This document shows positions 1-8,052 of a DNA stretch of 64,000 nt, in pieces. Made by a program: the position numbers and the translations under genes. The notes beneath the pieces were generated by a model. It was not told the DNA's origin and ran no database searches. It was given only the letters and a program-made list of their open reading frames with translations. Numbering within the stretch: the first letter of the stretch is position 1; the number at the start of each line of letters is the position of its first letter. Where the stretch lies: assembly GCA_039814575.1 (NCBI GenBank), contig JBCCAY010000020.1, positions 7,165 through 71,164 on the forward strand, given 5' to 3'. The stretch comes from MED-G105 sp039814575 (GTDB taxonomy: Bacteria; Pseudomonadota; Alphaproteobacteria; Caulobacterales; Parvularculaceae).

Positions 1-656
1 TCCACTTCGATGACGGCGCCGAGCGATGAGCCATTTTTCCGTACACTGTCGAGGACTTGCTCCCAGTCTTTCGCCGCGACAGGGTCGGCGCACCAGAAGG
101 GATTGTTCTCGATGGTCGCCCAATCGAACCGCGAGCGGTCGATGGCGTGGGGACCCATTTGCACGAGGCTCGCGCGGATGGCGATGTCCGGATAGAGCGT
201 TTTCAGAACCTGCATGGCGACAGCGCCCGCGGCGACCCGTGCGGCGGTTTCCCGCGCTGAGGAGCGCCCGCCGCCGCGATAGTCGCGCACCCCGTATTTG
301 GCGTCATAGGTGAAGTCGGCGTGGCCCGGGCGATAGGTGTCGCGGATCGCCGAATAATCCTTCGAGCGCTGATCGACGTTCTCGATCATCAGACTAATCG
401 GCGCGCCGGTCGTCACTTGGCCATCCGTTCTGTCGTCTTCGAAGACGCCGGAGAGGATTTTAACCGCGTCCGGTTCTTTGCGTTGGGTGACGAATTTCGA
501 CGTGCCGGGTTTGCGTTTATCGAGCGCGGCCTGGATGTTGGCGGCGTCGAGCCGCACCCCCGGCGGACAGCCGTCAATGACGCAGCCGAGCGCGGGCCCA
601 TGGCTTTCGCCCCAAGTGGTCACTTTGAAAAGACGGCCGAACGAATTGTCTGACAT
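1..656 (-). CDS. aroC: chorismate synthase, 3' end cut by window edge
   Basis: AroC converts 5-enolpyruvylshikimate-3-phosphate to chorismate, the last shared step of aromatic amino acid synthesis, using reduced FMN in the cytosol. The reverse strand reads MSDNSFGRLFKVTTWGESHG at the N-terminus, the usual family start, then CVIDGCPPG and the conserved stretch RPGHADFTYDAKYG followed by RDYRGGGRSSARET, which are chorismate synthase signatures. About 218 codons are present, so roughly the last third of a normal ~360-residue enzyme lies outside the window. The ATG at 656-654 is chosen because it gives the canonical MSxNSFG start. It is divergent from pdxH. Identification is from sequence motifs and is secure. 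Confidence 0.97.
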   Translation of the reverse strand, partial: MSDNSFGRLFKVTTWGESHGPALGCVIDGCPPGVRLDAANIQAALDKRKPGTSKFVTQRKEPDAVKILSGVFEDDRTDGQVTTGAPISLMIENVDQRSKDYSAIRDTYRPGHADFTYDAKYGVRDYRGGGRSSARETAARVAAGAVAMQVLKTLYPDIAIRASLVQMGPHAIDRSRFDWATIENNPFWCADPVAAKDWEQVLDSVRKNGSSLGAVIEV

Positions 657-809
657 AGCGACGAATGGGTCTCCCGCGACGAATGGGCGTTATCCATGCC
701 GCGCCCCTAGACGAATGCGCGGCGACGCGCCACTTAAAGGGCGCTGAACCGCCATCCTCTACCGCGTCAGGCGGCGCTTGCCAAATGCGCTGCGCGCGAT
801 ACGTCGCCC

Positions 810-819
810 TTAACGTTAA
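810..819. promoter_or_regulatory. 10-bp perfect palindrome TTAACGTTAA upstream of pdxH
   Basis: TTAACGTTAA is a perfect palindrome 45 bases before the pdxH ATG. The same 10-mer occurs inside the 14-bp palindrome at 61692-61705 upstream of the hybrid histidine kinase gene. A regulator site is possible, but two occurrences are little evidence. Confidence 0.2.
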
Positions 820-863
820 CAGCGACCATTATAAGATACCGTCACAGAGATAAGGGAGCGCCC

Positions 864-1520
864 ATGGCCCAAGATAAGATCATTCCCGCCACGCCGTCAG
901 AGGAATTCTATAGCGTCGACGAAGACCAGGGCGACGTATTCACCGAAGACGATCCCATGGCGCTCTTCCGCGAGTGGTTCGTTTTGGCGAGCGACCGCGA
1001 GATTAACGATCCGAACGCGATGTCGCTGGCGACGGTTGACGCGACGGGGCTGCCCGACGTGCGCGTTGTTTTAATGAAAGACATTGACGATCACGGCGTC
1101 AGCTTCTTCACCAATTCATCGAGCGCCAAAGGGCGTCAGATCGGCGCCAATAGCTGGGGCGCGCTCGCCTTCCATTGGAAGTCGATCCGCCGGCAGGTGC
1201 GCTTTCGCGGCGAAATCGAAGAAGTGACAGCGGCCGAAGCGGATGATTACTTCGGCAAGCGCGCGCGCGGCGCGCAGATCGGTGCTTGGGCGTCCAATCA
1301 GTCCGCGGCGATGCCAAGTCGCGCCTCGCTGGCGCGTTCGGTGACGGCGACGGAGGAGCGCTTTAATGACGGCGCCGTGCCGCGTCCGCCCCATTGGACG
1401 GGGTATCGCCTCGTGCCCTCCCACATCGAGTTCTGGGTGAACCGGCCCTATCGCTTGCACGATCGCAAACAATTCACGCGCATCGGAAACGGCTGGGAGA
1501 CGGCGTGGCTTTTCCCTTGA
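864..1520 (+). CDS. pdxH: pyridoxamine 5'-phosphate oxidase
   Basis: PdxH oxidises pyridoxamine or pyridoxine 5'-phosphate to pyridoxal phosphate with FMN and O2. The 218-residue length is normal. Visible family blocks are NAMSLATVDATGLPDVRVVLMK near residues 50-72, FFTNSSSAKGRQI (FMN phosphate contacts), FHWKSIRRQVRFRG and the C-terminal FWVNRPYRLHDRKQFTR. The last residues are AWLFP; the family usually ends in R-L-x-P, so the terminal substrate-contacting Arg is replaced by Trp-Leu-Phe, which is unusual. A good ribosome site (AGGGAG) lies 7 bases before the ATG. The upstream 207-bp gap shared with aroC contains the palindrome TTAACGTTAA at 810-819. Confidence 0.95.
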   Translation: MAQDKIIPATPSEEFYSVDEDQGDVFTEDDPMALFREWFVLASDREINDPNAMSLATVDATGLPDVRVVLMKDIDDHGVSFFTNSSSAKGRQIGANSWGALAFHWKSIRRQVRFRGEIEEVTAAEADDYFGKRARGAQIGAWASNQSAAMPSRASLARSVTATEERFNDGAVPRPPHWTGYRLVPSHIEFWVNRPYRLHDRKQFTRIGNGWETAWLFP

Positions 1521-1567
1521 TGCGCAGACGTCTACATTCTCTCTCTAACTGAGAGGGGAGACACGCT

Positions 1568-2086
1568 GTGCACATTATCATCGCAATCCTGTCGGCTCTA
1601 ACGGCTGCGTTCTTTGCGTTTCGCTATTTTGTTGACGCGGCCCACAAGGGCCGCGAAGCATTGTCGGACGCGGAGGGGCTGTGGCGCAGCGGAAAATGGT
1701 CGCGGCGCGTCGACCAAAGGCTGATCGAAAACCTTACTGACCCGCGTGAGGCGGCGGCGATCGCGCTTTATCAGATCGCGGCTTATGACGGCGCGGTCAC
1801 CGAGGCGCAGCAAAACGCAATTCTCGGCGAGATGCGCGCGGCGTTCGTCGCCGACGACGAGACCGCCGCGGAGTTCTACGCCTTTGGGCGCATGGCCGTC
1901 GGTCAGGTGGAAGACGCCGGCGGCGCCATGCGCAAGCTGTTGGCGCCGATCATCGAGGCGTGTACGGAAGATGAGAAGCGTGATTTCCTGGCGATGGCGG
2001 GGCGGATTGCCGCTGTTGAAGGGGCGGCAAGCGAGGCGCAGACGCGATTTATCGCTGAAGCGGAACGGCGTTTGTTTCCACGCTAA
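1568..2086 (+). CDS. membrane-anchored TerB-like protein
   Basis: A 172-residue protein starting at GTG, with a clear GAGGGGAG ribosome site 8 bases upstream. Residues 1-22 form one hydrophobic helix (HIIIAILSALTAAFFAFRYF). The rest is alpha-helical and acidic and has the spacing of the TerB/DUF533 fold: a LYQIAAYDGAVTEAQ block and later an AMAGRIAAVEGAASEAQ block, both resembling the paired helices with metal-binding acidic residues in TerB. The function in alphaproteobacteria is unknown. It sits between pdxH and rarA on the same strand, 47 and 90 bases away. The family assignment rests on fold-like spacing and is moderate. Confidence 0.7.
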   Translation: MHIIIAILSALTAAFFAFRYFVDAAHKGREALSDAEGLWRSGKWSRRVDQRLIENLTDPREAAAIALYQIAAYDGAVTEAQQNAILGEMRAAFVADDETAAEFYAFGRMAVGQVEDAGGAMRKLLAPIIEACTEDEKRDFLAMAGRIAAVEGAASEAQTRFIAEAERRLFPR

Positions 2087-2176
2087 ACCCGTCGTTTTAA
2101 CCGCCTCTGTTAAACCTTTTTGATCAGCTGAGCGCTCTAGAGTTTCGCAGCCCGAACGGCGTATATAGTCAGCGCT

Positions 2177-3517
2177 ATGGCTGATTTATTCGATACGACA
2201 GAAACCGCGTCCACCGGTTCGGGGGCCGGGCGCGCTTCGACTGATACCTCCGCGCCCGACCGTCCCCTACCGGACCGTTTGCGCCCGAAAACGCTGGACG
2301 AGGTGGCCGGGCAGTCCCATCTCGTGGGGCCAGGCGCGCCGATCCGCAAAATGACGGACGCCCGCCGGCTCGCCTCGATGATCTTGTGGGGGCCGCCGGG
2401 GTGCGGGAAGACGACGCTCGCCCGCATCCTCGCCGACCACACGGACCTCCATTTCGAGCAGCTCTCGGCGATTTTCTCCGGCGTCGCGGACCTAAAGAAG
2501 GTTTTTGAAGCGGCGCGGCTAAGACGCGGCAACGGCAAGGGCACGCTTCTCTTTGTGGACGAGATCCATCGCTTCAATAAATCTCAGCAAGACGCGTTCC
2601 TGCCGGTTGTCGAAGACGGCACGGTCATGCTCATCGGCGCGACGACCGAAAACCCGTCCTTTGAGTTAAACGCGGCGTTGCTCTCCCGTTGTCAGGTGTT
2701 CGTCCTGAAACGGATGGATGACGACGCGCTAGAAACTTTGCTGGCGCGCGCCGAAGCCGACCAAGGCCGGCCTTTGCCGTTGACCCAAGCGGCGCGCGAT
2801 GCTTTGAAAGCCATGGCGGACGGTGACGGGCGCTATGTCTTGGTGCTGGCGGAACAAATCTTCGCCCGCGCCGAGAGCGATCTCGATACGGACGGCCTGA
2901 TGCAGATCGTCCAGCGCCGCGCGCCGCTTTATGATAAGTCGGACGAGGCGCACTATAATCTCATCAGCGCCCTGCATAAGGCGGTGCGCGGCTCCGACGC
3001 TGATGCGGCGCTTTACTGGCTGGCGCGGATGCTCGCCGGCGGGGAAGACCCGAATTACCTGGCGCGGCGCATCACCCGCATCGCGGTGGAGGACATCGGT
3101 CTCGCCGACCCGCAAGCGTTGCCTTTGTGCATTTCCGCGTGGGAGGCCTATGAGCGTATCGGCAGTCCGGAAGGCGAGCTCGCCCTCGCCAACGCGCTCA
3201 TTTATCTCGCCACGGCGCCGAAATCGAACGCCGCCTACAAAGCGCAAAAAGCGGCGATGCGCGCGGCGAAAGAAACCGGCTCCCTGACGCCGCCGGCGCA
3301 TATTTTGAACGCGCCCACAAAGCTGATGAAAGAGATCGGCTACGGCAAGGGCTATGATTATGACCATGACGCGCCGGACGCTTTTTCCGGGCAGAACTAT
3401 TTCCCCGACGACATGCCGCGGCAGACGTTTTACGAACCTGTCGACCGTGGCTTTGAGCGGGAAGTGGCGAAGCGGGTGGAGTATTGGAAACGCCTGCGCG
3501 AAGAGCGTGGGGCTTAG
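2177..3517 (+). CDS. rarA: replication-associated recombination protein A (AAA+ ATPase)
   Basis: RarA (MgsA) is a clamp-loader-like AAA+ ATPase that acts at stalled replication forks. The 446-residue product has Walker A GPPGCGKTT at about residues 72-80, Walker B LLFVDEIHRF near 124-133, sensor 1 GATTENPSF, and an arginine-finger region ALLSRCQVF. The C-terminal tetramerisation part includes RRITRIAVEDIGLADP and YPFKDYDHD-like residues (GYGKGYDYDHDAP, FPDDM). Length and all motifs match the family. The N-terminal 30 residues are rich in Ser/Thr/Asp and replace the usual short LF-motif tail; MADLF retains the polymerase/SSB-contact-like start. It is followed after 33 bases by the YaiI-type gene, so the two are probably cotranscribed. 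Confidence 0.96.
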   Translation: MADLFDTTETASTGSGAGRASTDTSAPDRPLPDRLRPKTLDEVAGQSHLVGPGAPIRKMTDARRLASMILWGPPGCGKTTLARILADHTDLHFEQLSAIFSGVADLKKVFEAARLRRGNGKGTLLFVDEIHRFNKSQQDAFLPVVEDGTVMLIGATTENPSFELNAALLSRCQVFVLKRMDDDALETLLARAEADQGRPLPLTQAARDALKAMADGDGRYVLVLAEQIFARAESDLDTDGLMQIVQRRAPLYDKSDEAHYNLISALHKAVRGSDADAALYWLARMLAGGEDPNYLARRITRIAVEDIGLADPQALPLCISAWEAYERIGSPEGELALANALIYLATAPKSNAAYKAQKAAMRAAKETGSLTPPAHILNAPTKLMKEIGYGKGYDYDHDAPDAFSGQNYFPDDMPRQTFYEPVDRGFEREVAKRVEYWKRLREERGA

Positions 3518-3550
3518 CCCCGTGATTATTTTTAGACGGAGCGCGCAATC

Positions 3551-4000
3551 GTGATCCTCGTTGACGCAGACGCTTGTCCGGTTAAGGACGAAATCTATAA
3601 AGTCGCGTTCCGCTATGAGGTGGCGGTGACGCTTGTCTCGAACGCCTATATGCGCATCCCGCAGCATGCGCTCATCAGCATCGAGGTGGTGGACGACGGC
3701 TTTGACGCCGCTGACGACCGGATCGTTGAACTAACGACGCCGGCGCACATCGTCATCACGGCGGATATCCTCCTGGCGGAACGCTGCCTCAAAGCCGGCG
3801 TGGGCGCGGTCATCGCGCCGAATGGAAAACCGTTTACGGAGGATATGATCGCCGGCGCCGTCGCGACGCGCGCGATCATGGCGGACCTCCGCGCCGGCGG
3901 CGACCAAATCGGCGGCCCGCTGCCGTTTAAAAAGCAAGACCGCTCGCGGTTTCTCTCAGCGCTTGATGAGGCGGTGACGCGGGTTTTGCGGGCGGAATAG
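3551..4000 (+). CDS. YaiI/YqxD family protein (UPF0178, DUF188)
   Basis: A 149-residue protein that begins MILVDADACPVKDEIYKVA, the strongly conserved family N-terminus. Later it has VDDGFDAADDRIVE and the DxD-type VITADILLAERCL motif, giving a set of acidic residues arranged as in PIN/NYN-like nuclease folds. It ends with a PLPFKKQDRSRFLSALDEAV block, also typical. The family is widespread and its biochemical role is not established; nuclease activity is only suggested by the fold. It lies 33 bases after rarA on the same strand. There are two possible starts only a few codons apart upstream, but the ATG at 3551 gives the family consensus. Confidence 0.9.
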   Translation: MILVDADACPVKDEIYKVAFRYEVAVTLVSNAYMRIPQHALISIEVVDDGFDAADDRIVELTTPAHIVITADILLAERCLKAGVGAVIAPNGKPFTEDMIAGAVATRAIMADLRAGGDQIGGPLPFKKQDRSRFLSALDEAVTRVLRAE

Positions 4001-4212
4001 GGGGCGTTTTCGCCAATATTTGCCGTACGAGCTTCAATCCGGCACGGCAGGAATGCGCGCAGAAGCGGACATTAGAGCTCTGAGCTTCGACCAGGCGTTT
4101 TTGGCGATTTATGGTCAGTCATCCTGATGGCGCTTAAAGGCTGAGTTGCGCGCACTTTCTGCTTTCAGCATCTCGGCACTGCTTTCTAAGAAATCCGCAT
4201 GAGATCCGTCGC

Positions 4213-4803
4213 CTACCGTTTGTGGAGTATCTCGCCGCCGTGAATTTTGATTAGGTTTTTCGCGGAATTTTTCATGAACATCGGCATCATTTTGCTCATC
4301 ATCCAGCCTTCAAAACCTTTAGCTTCAAAATACCGGCGGAAATGGACAATCGCGCCGCCATTGCCGTCGCTTTTGACGAGGACGACGCCTCGATGATCAA
4401 GCAGGACGTCGGTTTTCCAAAGGGGTTTGGCGATTGCGTATGCGCCGGGTTTGTAGGCCACGATCTCGTCGGACTCGCCTTCTTTGTACGTCACGACGGT
4501 TCCGACACCGAATTCTCCGTCCGCTGTGTCGCTATTGTCGACAATGGCGTCGACTTTCGGTGTCGGCTTTACCCAGTCTTTCAAGTTTTCAAAGTCCAAG
4601 GCGATATCCAATGCTCGTTCTGCGCTCATGTCGAGTTGGAGTGCAATATCGACTTGCATGGGGGCCTGCGTATGATCGCGAATATTCAGATCATCATACC
4701 TCGTTTCACTTTTAACCACTTGATTTGCGTACTGTGATTGCGGCGCCTTTCCGCAGGCAATGAGGCCAACTGCGGCGAAGAGAATAAGGAATAGTCTGGT
4801 CAT
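4213..4803 (-). CDS. SRPBCC-fold lipoprotein
   Basis: A 196-residue protein with a lipoprotein signal: hydrophobic residues 3-15 followed by LIAC at 14-17, so Cys17 would be lipidated. The mature part reads as a START/SRPBCC-like domain: MQVDIALQLDMSAERALDIALDFENLKDWVK, then a beta-rich segment and a long C-terminal helix (MMSKMMPMFMKNSAKNLIKIH). This fold binds hydrophobic ligands or lipids. It is the last gene of a three-gene minus-strand operon behind an AhpD-like protein (41-bp gap) and a second SRPBCC protein. An outer- or inner-membrane lipoprotein in the same operon as a cytosolic paralogue suggests handling of one hydrophobic substrate in two compartments (inference). Confidence 0.75.
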   Translation of the reverse strand: MTRLFLILFAAVGLIACGKAPQSQYANQVVKSETRYDDLNIRDHTQAPMQVDIALQLDMSAERALDIALDFENLKDWVKPTPKVDAIVDNSDTADGEFGVGTVVTYKEGESDEIVAYKPGAYAIAKPLWKTDVLLDHRGVVLVKSDGNGGAIVHFRRYFEAKGFEGWMMSKMMPMFMKNSAKNLIKIHGGEILHKR

Positions 4804-4844
4804 CGTTTTTCGTTTTTCCGGTTGATTTATGGTTTAGTTGGTAT

Positions 4845-5402
4845 TCAGGCTGCCGTTTTCTTCCAAGCGAACTCGGCGAATGCGTCGTCGACGGGTGTTT
4901 TCAGAAGATGATTGGCGTAATTCGAAAGCGTCTTGTGGGTGATGATGATGAGCGCTTCGAAGACATGCTGTTTGGTGAAGCCGGCGTTTAGAAAATTCTC
5001 AATCGCAACATCATCGACGGCGCCACGCTTGTCGACCAACGCTGTTACGAAATCATGCAGCGCCTTTAGTTTAGGGTCCGCATAACTGCCGCCAGCGCGC
5101 GCCGCCGTAATGATGTCGTCATCGACGTTTTCACTCTTGGCCTGCATAGTATGGGCGGGCATGCAGTAGTGGCAGTTGTGGTAATAATTGACAGCGAACC
5201 AGGCGACATTGCGCTCGGTCGGCGTGAATGACGTTTGCATGACCTCCGCTGAGATCGCGCGATAAGTTCGAACCGCCGTCGGCGCTTCCGCGAGTCCGCC
5301 AAGCAGGTTTGGTACGAAGTCGTAGCCTTTCTCTACATTTTCTAGAGTTGTCCTGCGCTCGCCATCTGTGCTTTGTACGGAATGGATTGCAAATTCCACC
5401 AT
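4845..5402 (-). CDS. carboxymuconolactone decarboxylase / AhpD-like protein
   Basis: A 185-residue all-helical protein with the AhpD-type redox/proton-relay motif CHYCMPAH preceded by AWFAVNYYHN. AhpD and CMD family members use the paired Cys and the His for peroxidase-type thiol chemistry or decarboxylation; which activity applies here cannot be told. The ATG at 5402 is preferred over one at 5420 because AGGAAAG lies 7-8 bases before it, whereas the upstream ATG has no ribosome site. It is the middle gene of the operon of SRPBCC proteins controlled by the divergent TetR gene. Several stand-alone CMD proteins of this kind sit beside TetR regulators. Confidence 0.85.
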   Translation of the reverse strand: MVEFAIHSVQSTDGERRTTLENVEKGYDFVPNLLGGLAEAPTAVRTYRAISAEVMQTSFTPTERNVAWFAVNYYHNCHYCMPAHTMQAKSENVDDDIITAARAGGSYADPKLKALHDFVTALVDKRGAVDDVAIENFLNAGFTKQHVFEALIIITHKTLSNYANHLLKTPVDDAFAEFAWKKTAA

Positions 5403-5526
5403 CGGGTTCTTTCCTTTCATAGTGTCAGAGCGAGATTAGGATAAGCGCCAAGGGCGCATCGCTTTACTCGTCGCACGTCATCTGCGCCCGAGGTTGTGCA
5501 ATTGCCGAGTTATCTGGAGCCGAGGT

Positions 5527-6045
5527 TCACGCCGCTCTGCGCACGGCCTGTGCCTTTTTCGATTTATCGGCCTTGATTTTGCGCGGGTGAATTTTCCCGG
5601 TTTCGACGTAATATTTGAATTCCTCGAGGGACTCGTCGATCGCCTTGCCGAAGTTTTGCTTTATGAGCCATCCCATCAGAAAGTTGAATGGCGCGGCGAT
5701 TTCGGCGTTCATTTCCATGTCAGCGACACAATTGCTTGTTTCGTTCGGCCGAATATTCCAACGGGCAACGATGGATCTCACGAACCCAGGAGCATTATCT
5801 CCCTGTACGGAGTATACGATGCGCATCCCGTCTTCATCATATTCGACGATTTCCTCGCGGAACGGCCCTTGCGATGTTTCGCAGTTGCGACCCGCAGTCG
5901 GTGCGCCGGGTTTGGTTTGACCGGCGCGCGACGTTGAGACGAAAACATTGCTTGCCCAACGATCAACATCGGCAAAGCCGGGGCCGATCACCTCCCAAGC
6001 TTTTTCAGCGGATGCTCTGACCTTCACTGACCGAGAAATCTTCAT
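5527..6045 (-). CDS. SRPBCC family protein (polyketide cyclase/dehydrase-like)
   Basis: A 172-residue cytosolic protein beginning MKISRSVKVRASAEKAWEVI, the standard start of the SRPBCC/polyketide-cyclase-like fold, with GFADVDRWAS and a C-terminal helix FNFLMGWLIKQNFGKAIDESLEEFKYYVETGK. The reading frame is open upstream to 6165, but the ATG at 6045 is chosen because it gives the family N-terminus and has an AGAAGGG ribosome site upstream; the extra 40 residues would cover the divergent promoter. It is the first gene of a three-gene operon. A CAAT-N4-ATTG dyad at 6163-6174 lies in its promoter region. It probably binds or processes a hydrophobic small molecule (family knowledge plus inference). 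Confidence 0.82.
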   Translation of the reverse strand: MKISRSVKVRASAEKAWEVIGPGFADVDRWASNVFVSTSRAGQTKPGAPTAGRNCETSQGPFREEIVEYDEDGMRIVYSVQGDNAPGFVRSIVARWNIRPNETSNCVADMEMNAEIAAPFNFLMGWLIKQNFGKAIDESLEEFKYYVETGKIHPRKIKADKSKKAQAVRRAA

Positions 6046-6158
6046 ATCTCTTGCCCTTCTCGAATGTGGTTTGGATGCGCCCACGCGAACGTCCTCGTCC
6101 GCATGCTTCGCCTTGGGCGGCACGCATGCGGGACGTTGAATCGGACGGCTAAAGTTGT

Positions 6159-6178
6159 ATTCCAATCCCTATTGTAAT
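6159..6178. promoter_or_regulatory. putative TetR-type operator, proximal to the SRPBCC operon
   Basis: An imperfect 20-bp dyad whose core is CAAT-CCCT-ATTG (6163-6174). The identical half-sites with the same 4-bp spacer recur at 6207-6218, 44 bp away or close to four helical turns. Both sit between the divergent TetR and SRPBCC genes. Confidence 0.5.
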
Positions 6179-6201
6179 ATTTTTAACTGAAGGAAACTAA
6201 T

Positions 6202-6221
6202 TTGACAATGCGTATTGTAAA
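6202..6221. promoter_or_regulatory. putative TetR-type operator, proximal to the regulator gene
   Basis: A 20-bp dyad with 16 of 20 positions symmetrical and core CAAT-GCGT-ATTG (6207-6218). It begins with TTGACA, which could also be a -35 element, and lies 17 bases before the ATG of the TetR gene. That position fits autorepression. Confidence 0.55.
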
Positions 6222-6237
6222 ATATTTGGAGTCCCTA

Positions 6238-6819
6238 ATGGCGCGCCCACGCAAATTTGATGAAGAGGAGGCGCTTAAGGCCGCCATGGGCGTTTTCTGG
6301 CGTCACGGCTATGACGCGACGACTTACAAAATGCTGTCGGAAGCTACCGGTGTAGATGTGAAGGGGTTGTCGAATGTTTTCGGCAGCAAAGAGGAGTTCT
6401 TCGACAAAGTCACTGAAGCCTACCACGCGATGGCGCGCGGCAATGTTTCGATGATGTTTCAGGAGCCGAGCGTCGATGCAATCATTGCCTTCTTTAAGCG
6501 TATGCGACAGGCGCCTGCGTCTGAAGACGATCCGTCGAATTTTGGTTGTCTATTCGTCAACACCATTTTTGAGTTGCAGAGAATTCAACCGAATATTCGC
6601 AAGCGCGTCGACGCCTATCGCGAAATGTGGCTCGATGTGTTTGGCAGATCGTTACGCGCTAGCAATATTCCGAATGCGAGTGAGCGCGCCGAGTTTTTGG
6701 TCGGCGCTTTATGGGGGGCACTGAGCGAAATCAGACTTGCGCGAACAAAGACCGCTGCGGCGCCTTTAATGGCGATAGCGATTGAAACTGTGGAACAATG
6801 GCGAAAAGAAGTAGAATAG
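6238..6819 (+). CDS. TetR/AcrR family transcriptional regulator
   Basis: A 193-residue regulator starting MARPRKFDEEEALKAAMGVF, followed by the helix-turn-helix WRHGYDATTYKMLSEATGVDVKGLSNVFGSKEEFF at about residues 20-55. The C-terminal ligand domain (FGCLFVNTIFEL... and a final helix) resembles the TetR_C_16/YjdC-like type. The frame is open 12 codons upstream, but the ATG at 6238 has GGAG 6 bases before it and gives the canonical MARPR start; the upstream ATG would overlap the dyad. It is divergent from the SRPBCC/AhpD-like operon, with two matching dyads in the shared promoter, so it most likely represses both that operon and itself. Confidence 0.88.
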   Translation: MARPRKFDEEEALKAAMGVFWRHGYDATTYKMLSEATGVDVKGLSNVFGSKEEFFDKVTEAYHAMARGNVSMMFQEPSVDAIIAFFKRMRQAPASEDDPSNFGCLFVNTIFELQRIQPNIRKRVDAYREMWLDVFGRSLRASNIPNASERAEFLVGALWGALSEIRLARTKTAAAPLMAIAIETVEQWRKEVE

Positions 6820-7054
6820 AAATCTGAGCCTTGGCGGGATGAGGCTCCGATTCCGGATCGGCGGTTTTGATCCGCCATAACCTATTCTGTGTCTGCCTAA
6901 TGCTGTCCGCGCGAACGCGGACCGTGCGCAAGCTTATGTCCGGTTTGAGGATTAACCTGCCGTCCGGTCCGGTAGCCGTGAACGACCGGAATCGGCCAAA
7001 TTCGGAAAATGTGGTGCATTCCCGCTCTGCAACCGATGAAACACGCAGCACCCA

Positions 7055-7993
7055 TTACGATGCGTTGAACTCAAAAACCGCATCCAACTGCGCTGGCCCG
7101 TCAACCTTTACACTCCCAATCTCCACCAGCCGTATCAAATGCGCGAGCACGTTCAACGCCGCTGCGCCGTGGAGGCGTGGATCGACGCCGGCGTAGATCG
7201 TCGGGACCATGTCTTTAATCTGGGTGCGGCCGGCTTTTAATTGCTCAATAATCTGCCCGTCGCGGATCAGGCGGTGGGCTTTCACCGCGCGCACGAAGCG
7301 CTGCGGTTGATTGATCGGCGCGCCGTGTGTCGGGTAATAGCGGGCGTCGGTCCGTTCCAAGAGCTTATCGAGGCTCTTGAGGTACGCCGCCATATTGCCG
7401 TCGGGCGGCGCGACGACGCTCGTCGCCCAGCCCATCACGTGGTCACCGGAGAAGAGCGCGTTTTCTTCCTGGAGCGCGAAACACAAATGGTTCGAGAGAT
7501 GTCCCGGCGTGTGGACGGCTTGCAGCGTCCATCCGCCGTCGGATGTCGCGCTGGACGCTGTAACGGTGTCGCCGTCTGCGAGGGTTTCGTCGGCGCGGAA
7601 ACCATAATCGCCGCCTTCGTCAAGCGCGGGGGCGTCGTTCTCCGCGTCAGCGATGGGGTGCGCGCCATAGGCGTAGATCGGCGCGCCGACCCGGTCGGCA
7701 AAGGCGCGTGCGCCGCCGCAATGGTCGCCATGGGTATGGGTGATGAGAATGTGCGAGACACGCGCCCCGTTGATCGCCGCTTCAAGGGCGTCAAAGTGCG
7801 CCGGCAAATCCGGCCCCGGATCAATGACGGCGACCGATTCGCCGCCCTCGGCGGCGCCGACAATATAGGTGCCCGTGCCGGTAAAGGTGAAAGGCCCTGG
7901 ATTATTCGCGATGACCCGGCGGATTAGCGGCGAGAGTTGGTCCGCGACCCCGTATTCGAAGTCGATCTCTTTGACGAAGGGAATGTCGTTCAT
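7055..7993 (-). CDS. MBL-fold metallo-hydrolase (LACTB2-like)
   Basis: A 312-residue metallo-beta-lactamase superfamily hydrolase. The zinc motif HTHGDH is at residues 86-91, a second His lies in HTPGHLSNH near 163-171, and the bridging Asp and His are in FSGDHVMGW. The C-terminal part contains a winged-helix-like segment (LNVLAHLIRLVEIGSVKV) as in LACTB2/hydroxyacylglutathione-hydrolase-like proteins. The substrate cannot be named: LACTB2 relatives cleave RNA or thioesters. It is a single gene; a gap of 235 bases to the TetR gene holds nothing recognisable beyond a short GGCGG/CCGCC hairpin at 6860-6876. It is followed upstream (minus strand) by the ATP-grasp-like gene 59 bases away. Confidence 0.88.
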   Translation of the reverse strand: MNDIPFVKEIDFEYGVADQLSPLIRRVIANNPGPFTFTGTGTYIVGAAEGGESVAVIDPGPDLPAHFDALEAAINGARVSHILITHTHGDHCGGARAFADRVGAPIYAYGAHPIADAENDAPALDEGGDYGFRADETLADGDTVTASSATSDGGWTLQAVHTPGHLSNHLCFALQEENALFSGDHVMGWATSVVAPPDGNMAAYLKSLDKLLERTDARYYPTHGAPINQPQRFVRAVKAHRLIRDGQIIEQLKAGRTQIKDMVPTIYAGVDPRLHGAAALNVLAHLIRLVEIGSVKVDGPAQLDAVFEFNAS

Positions 7994-8052
7994 GGGGAGA
8001 GGGTCGCGCTATCGGGCGTCTCATGCAAGCGTCTCAGCAACGCAAGTAGTGT

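Noticed and set aside
810..819. CtrA-binding site upstream of pdxH
   Set aside because: TTAA-CG-TTAA has a 2-base spacer instead of about 7, so it does not fit the CtrA consensus.
2729..3667. 312-codon frame on the minus strand inside rarA
   Set aside because: It is the reverse-strand shadow of rarA and the YaiI-type gene; no ribosome site or recognised family.
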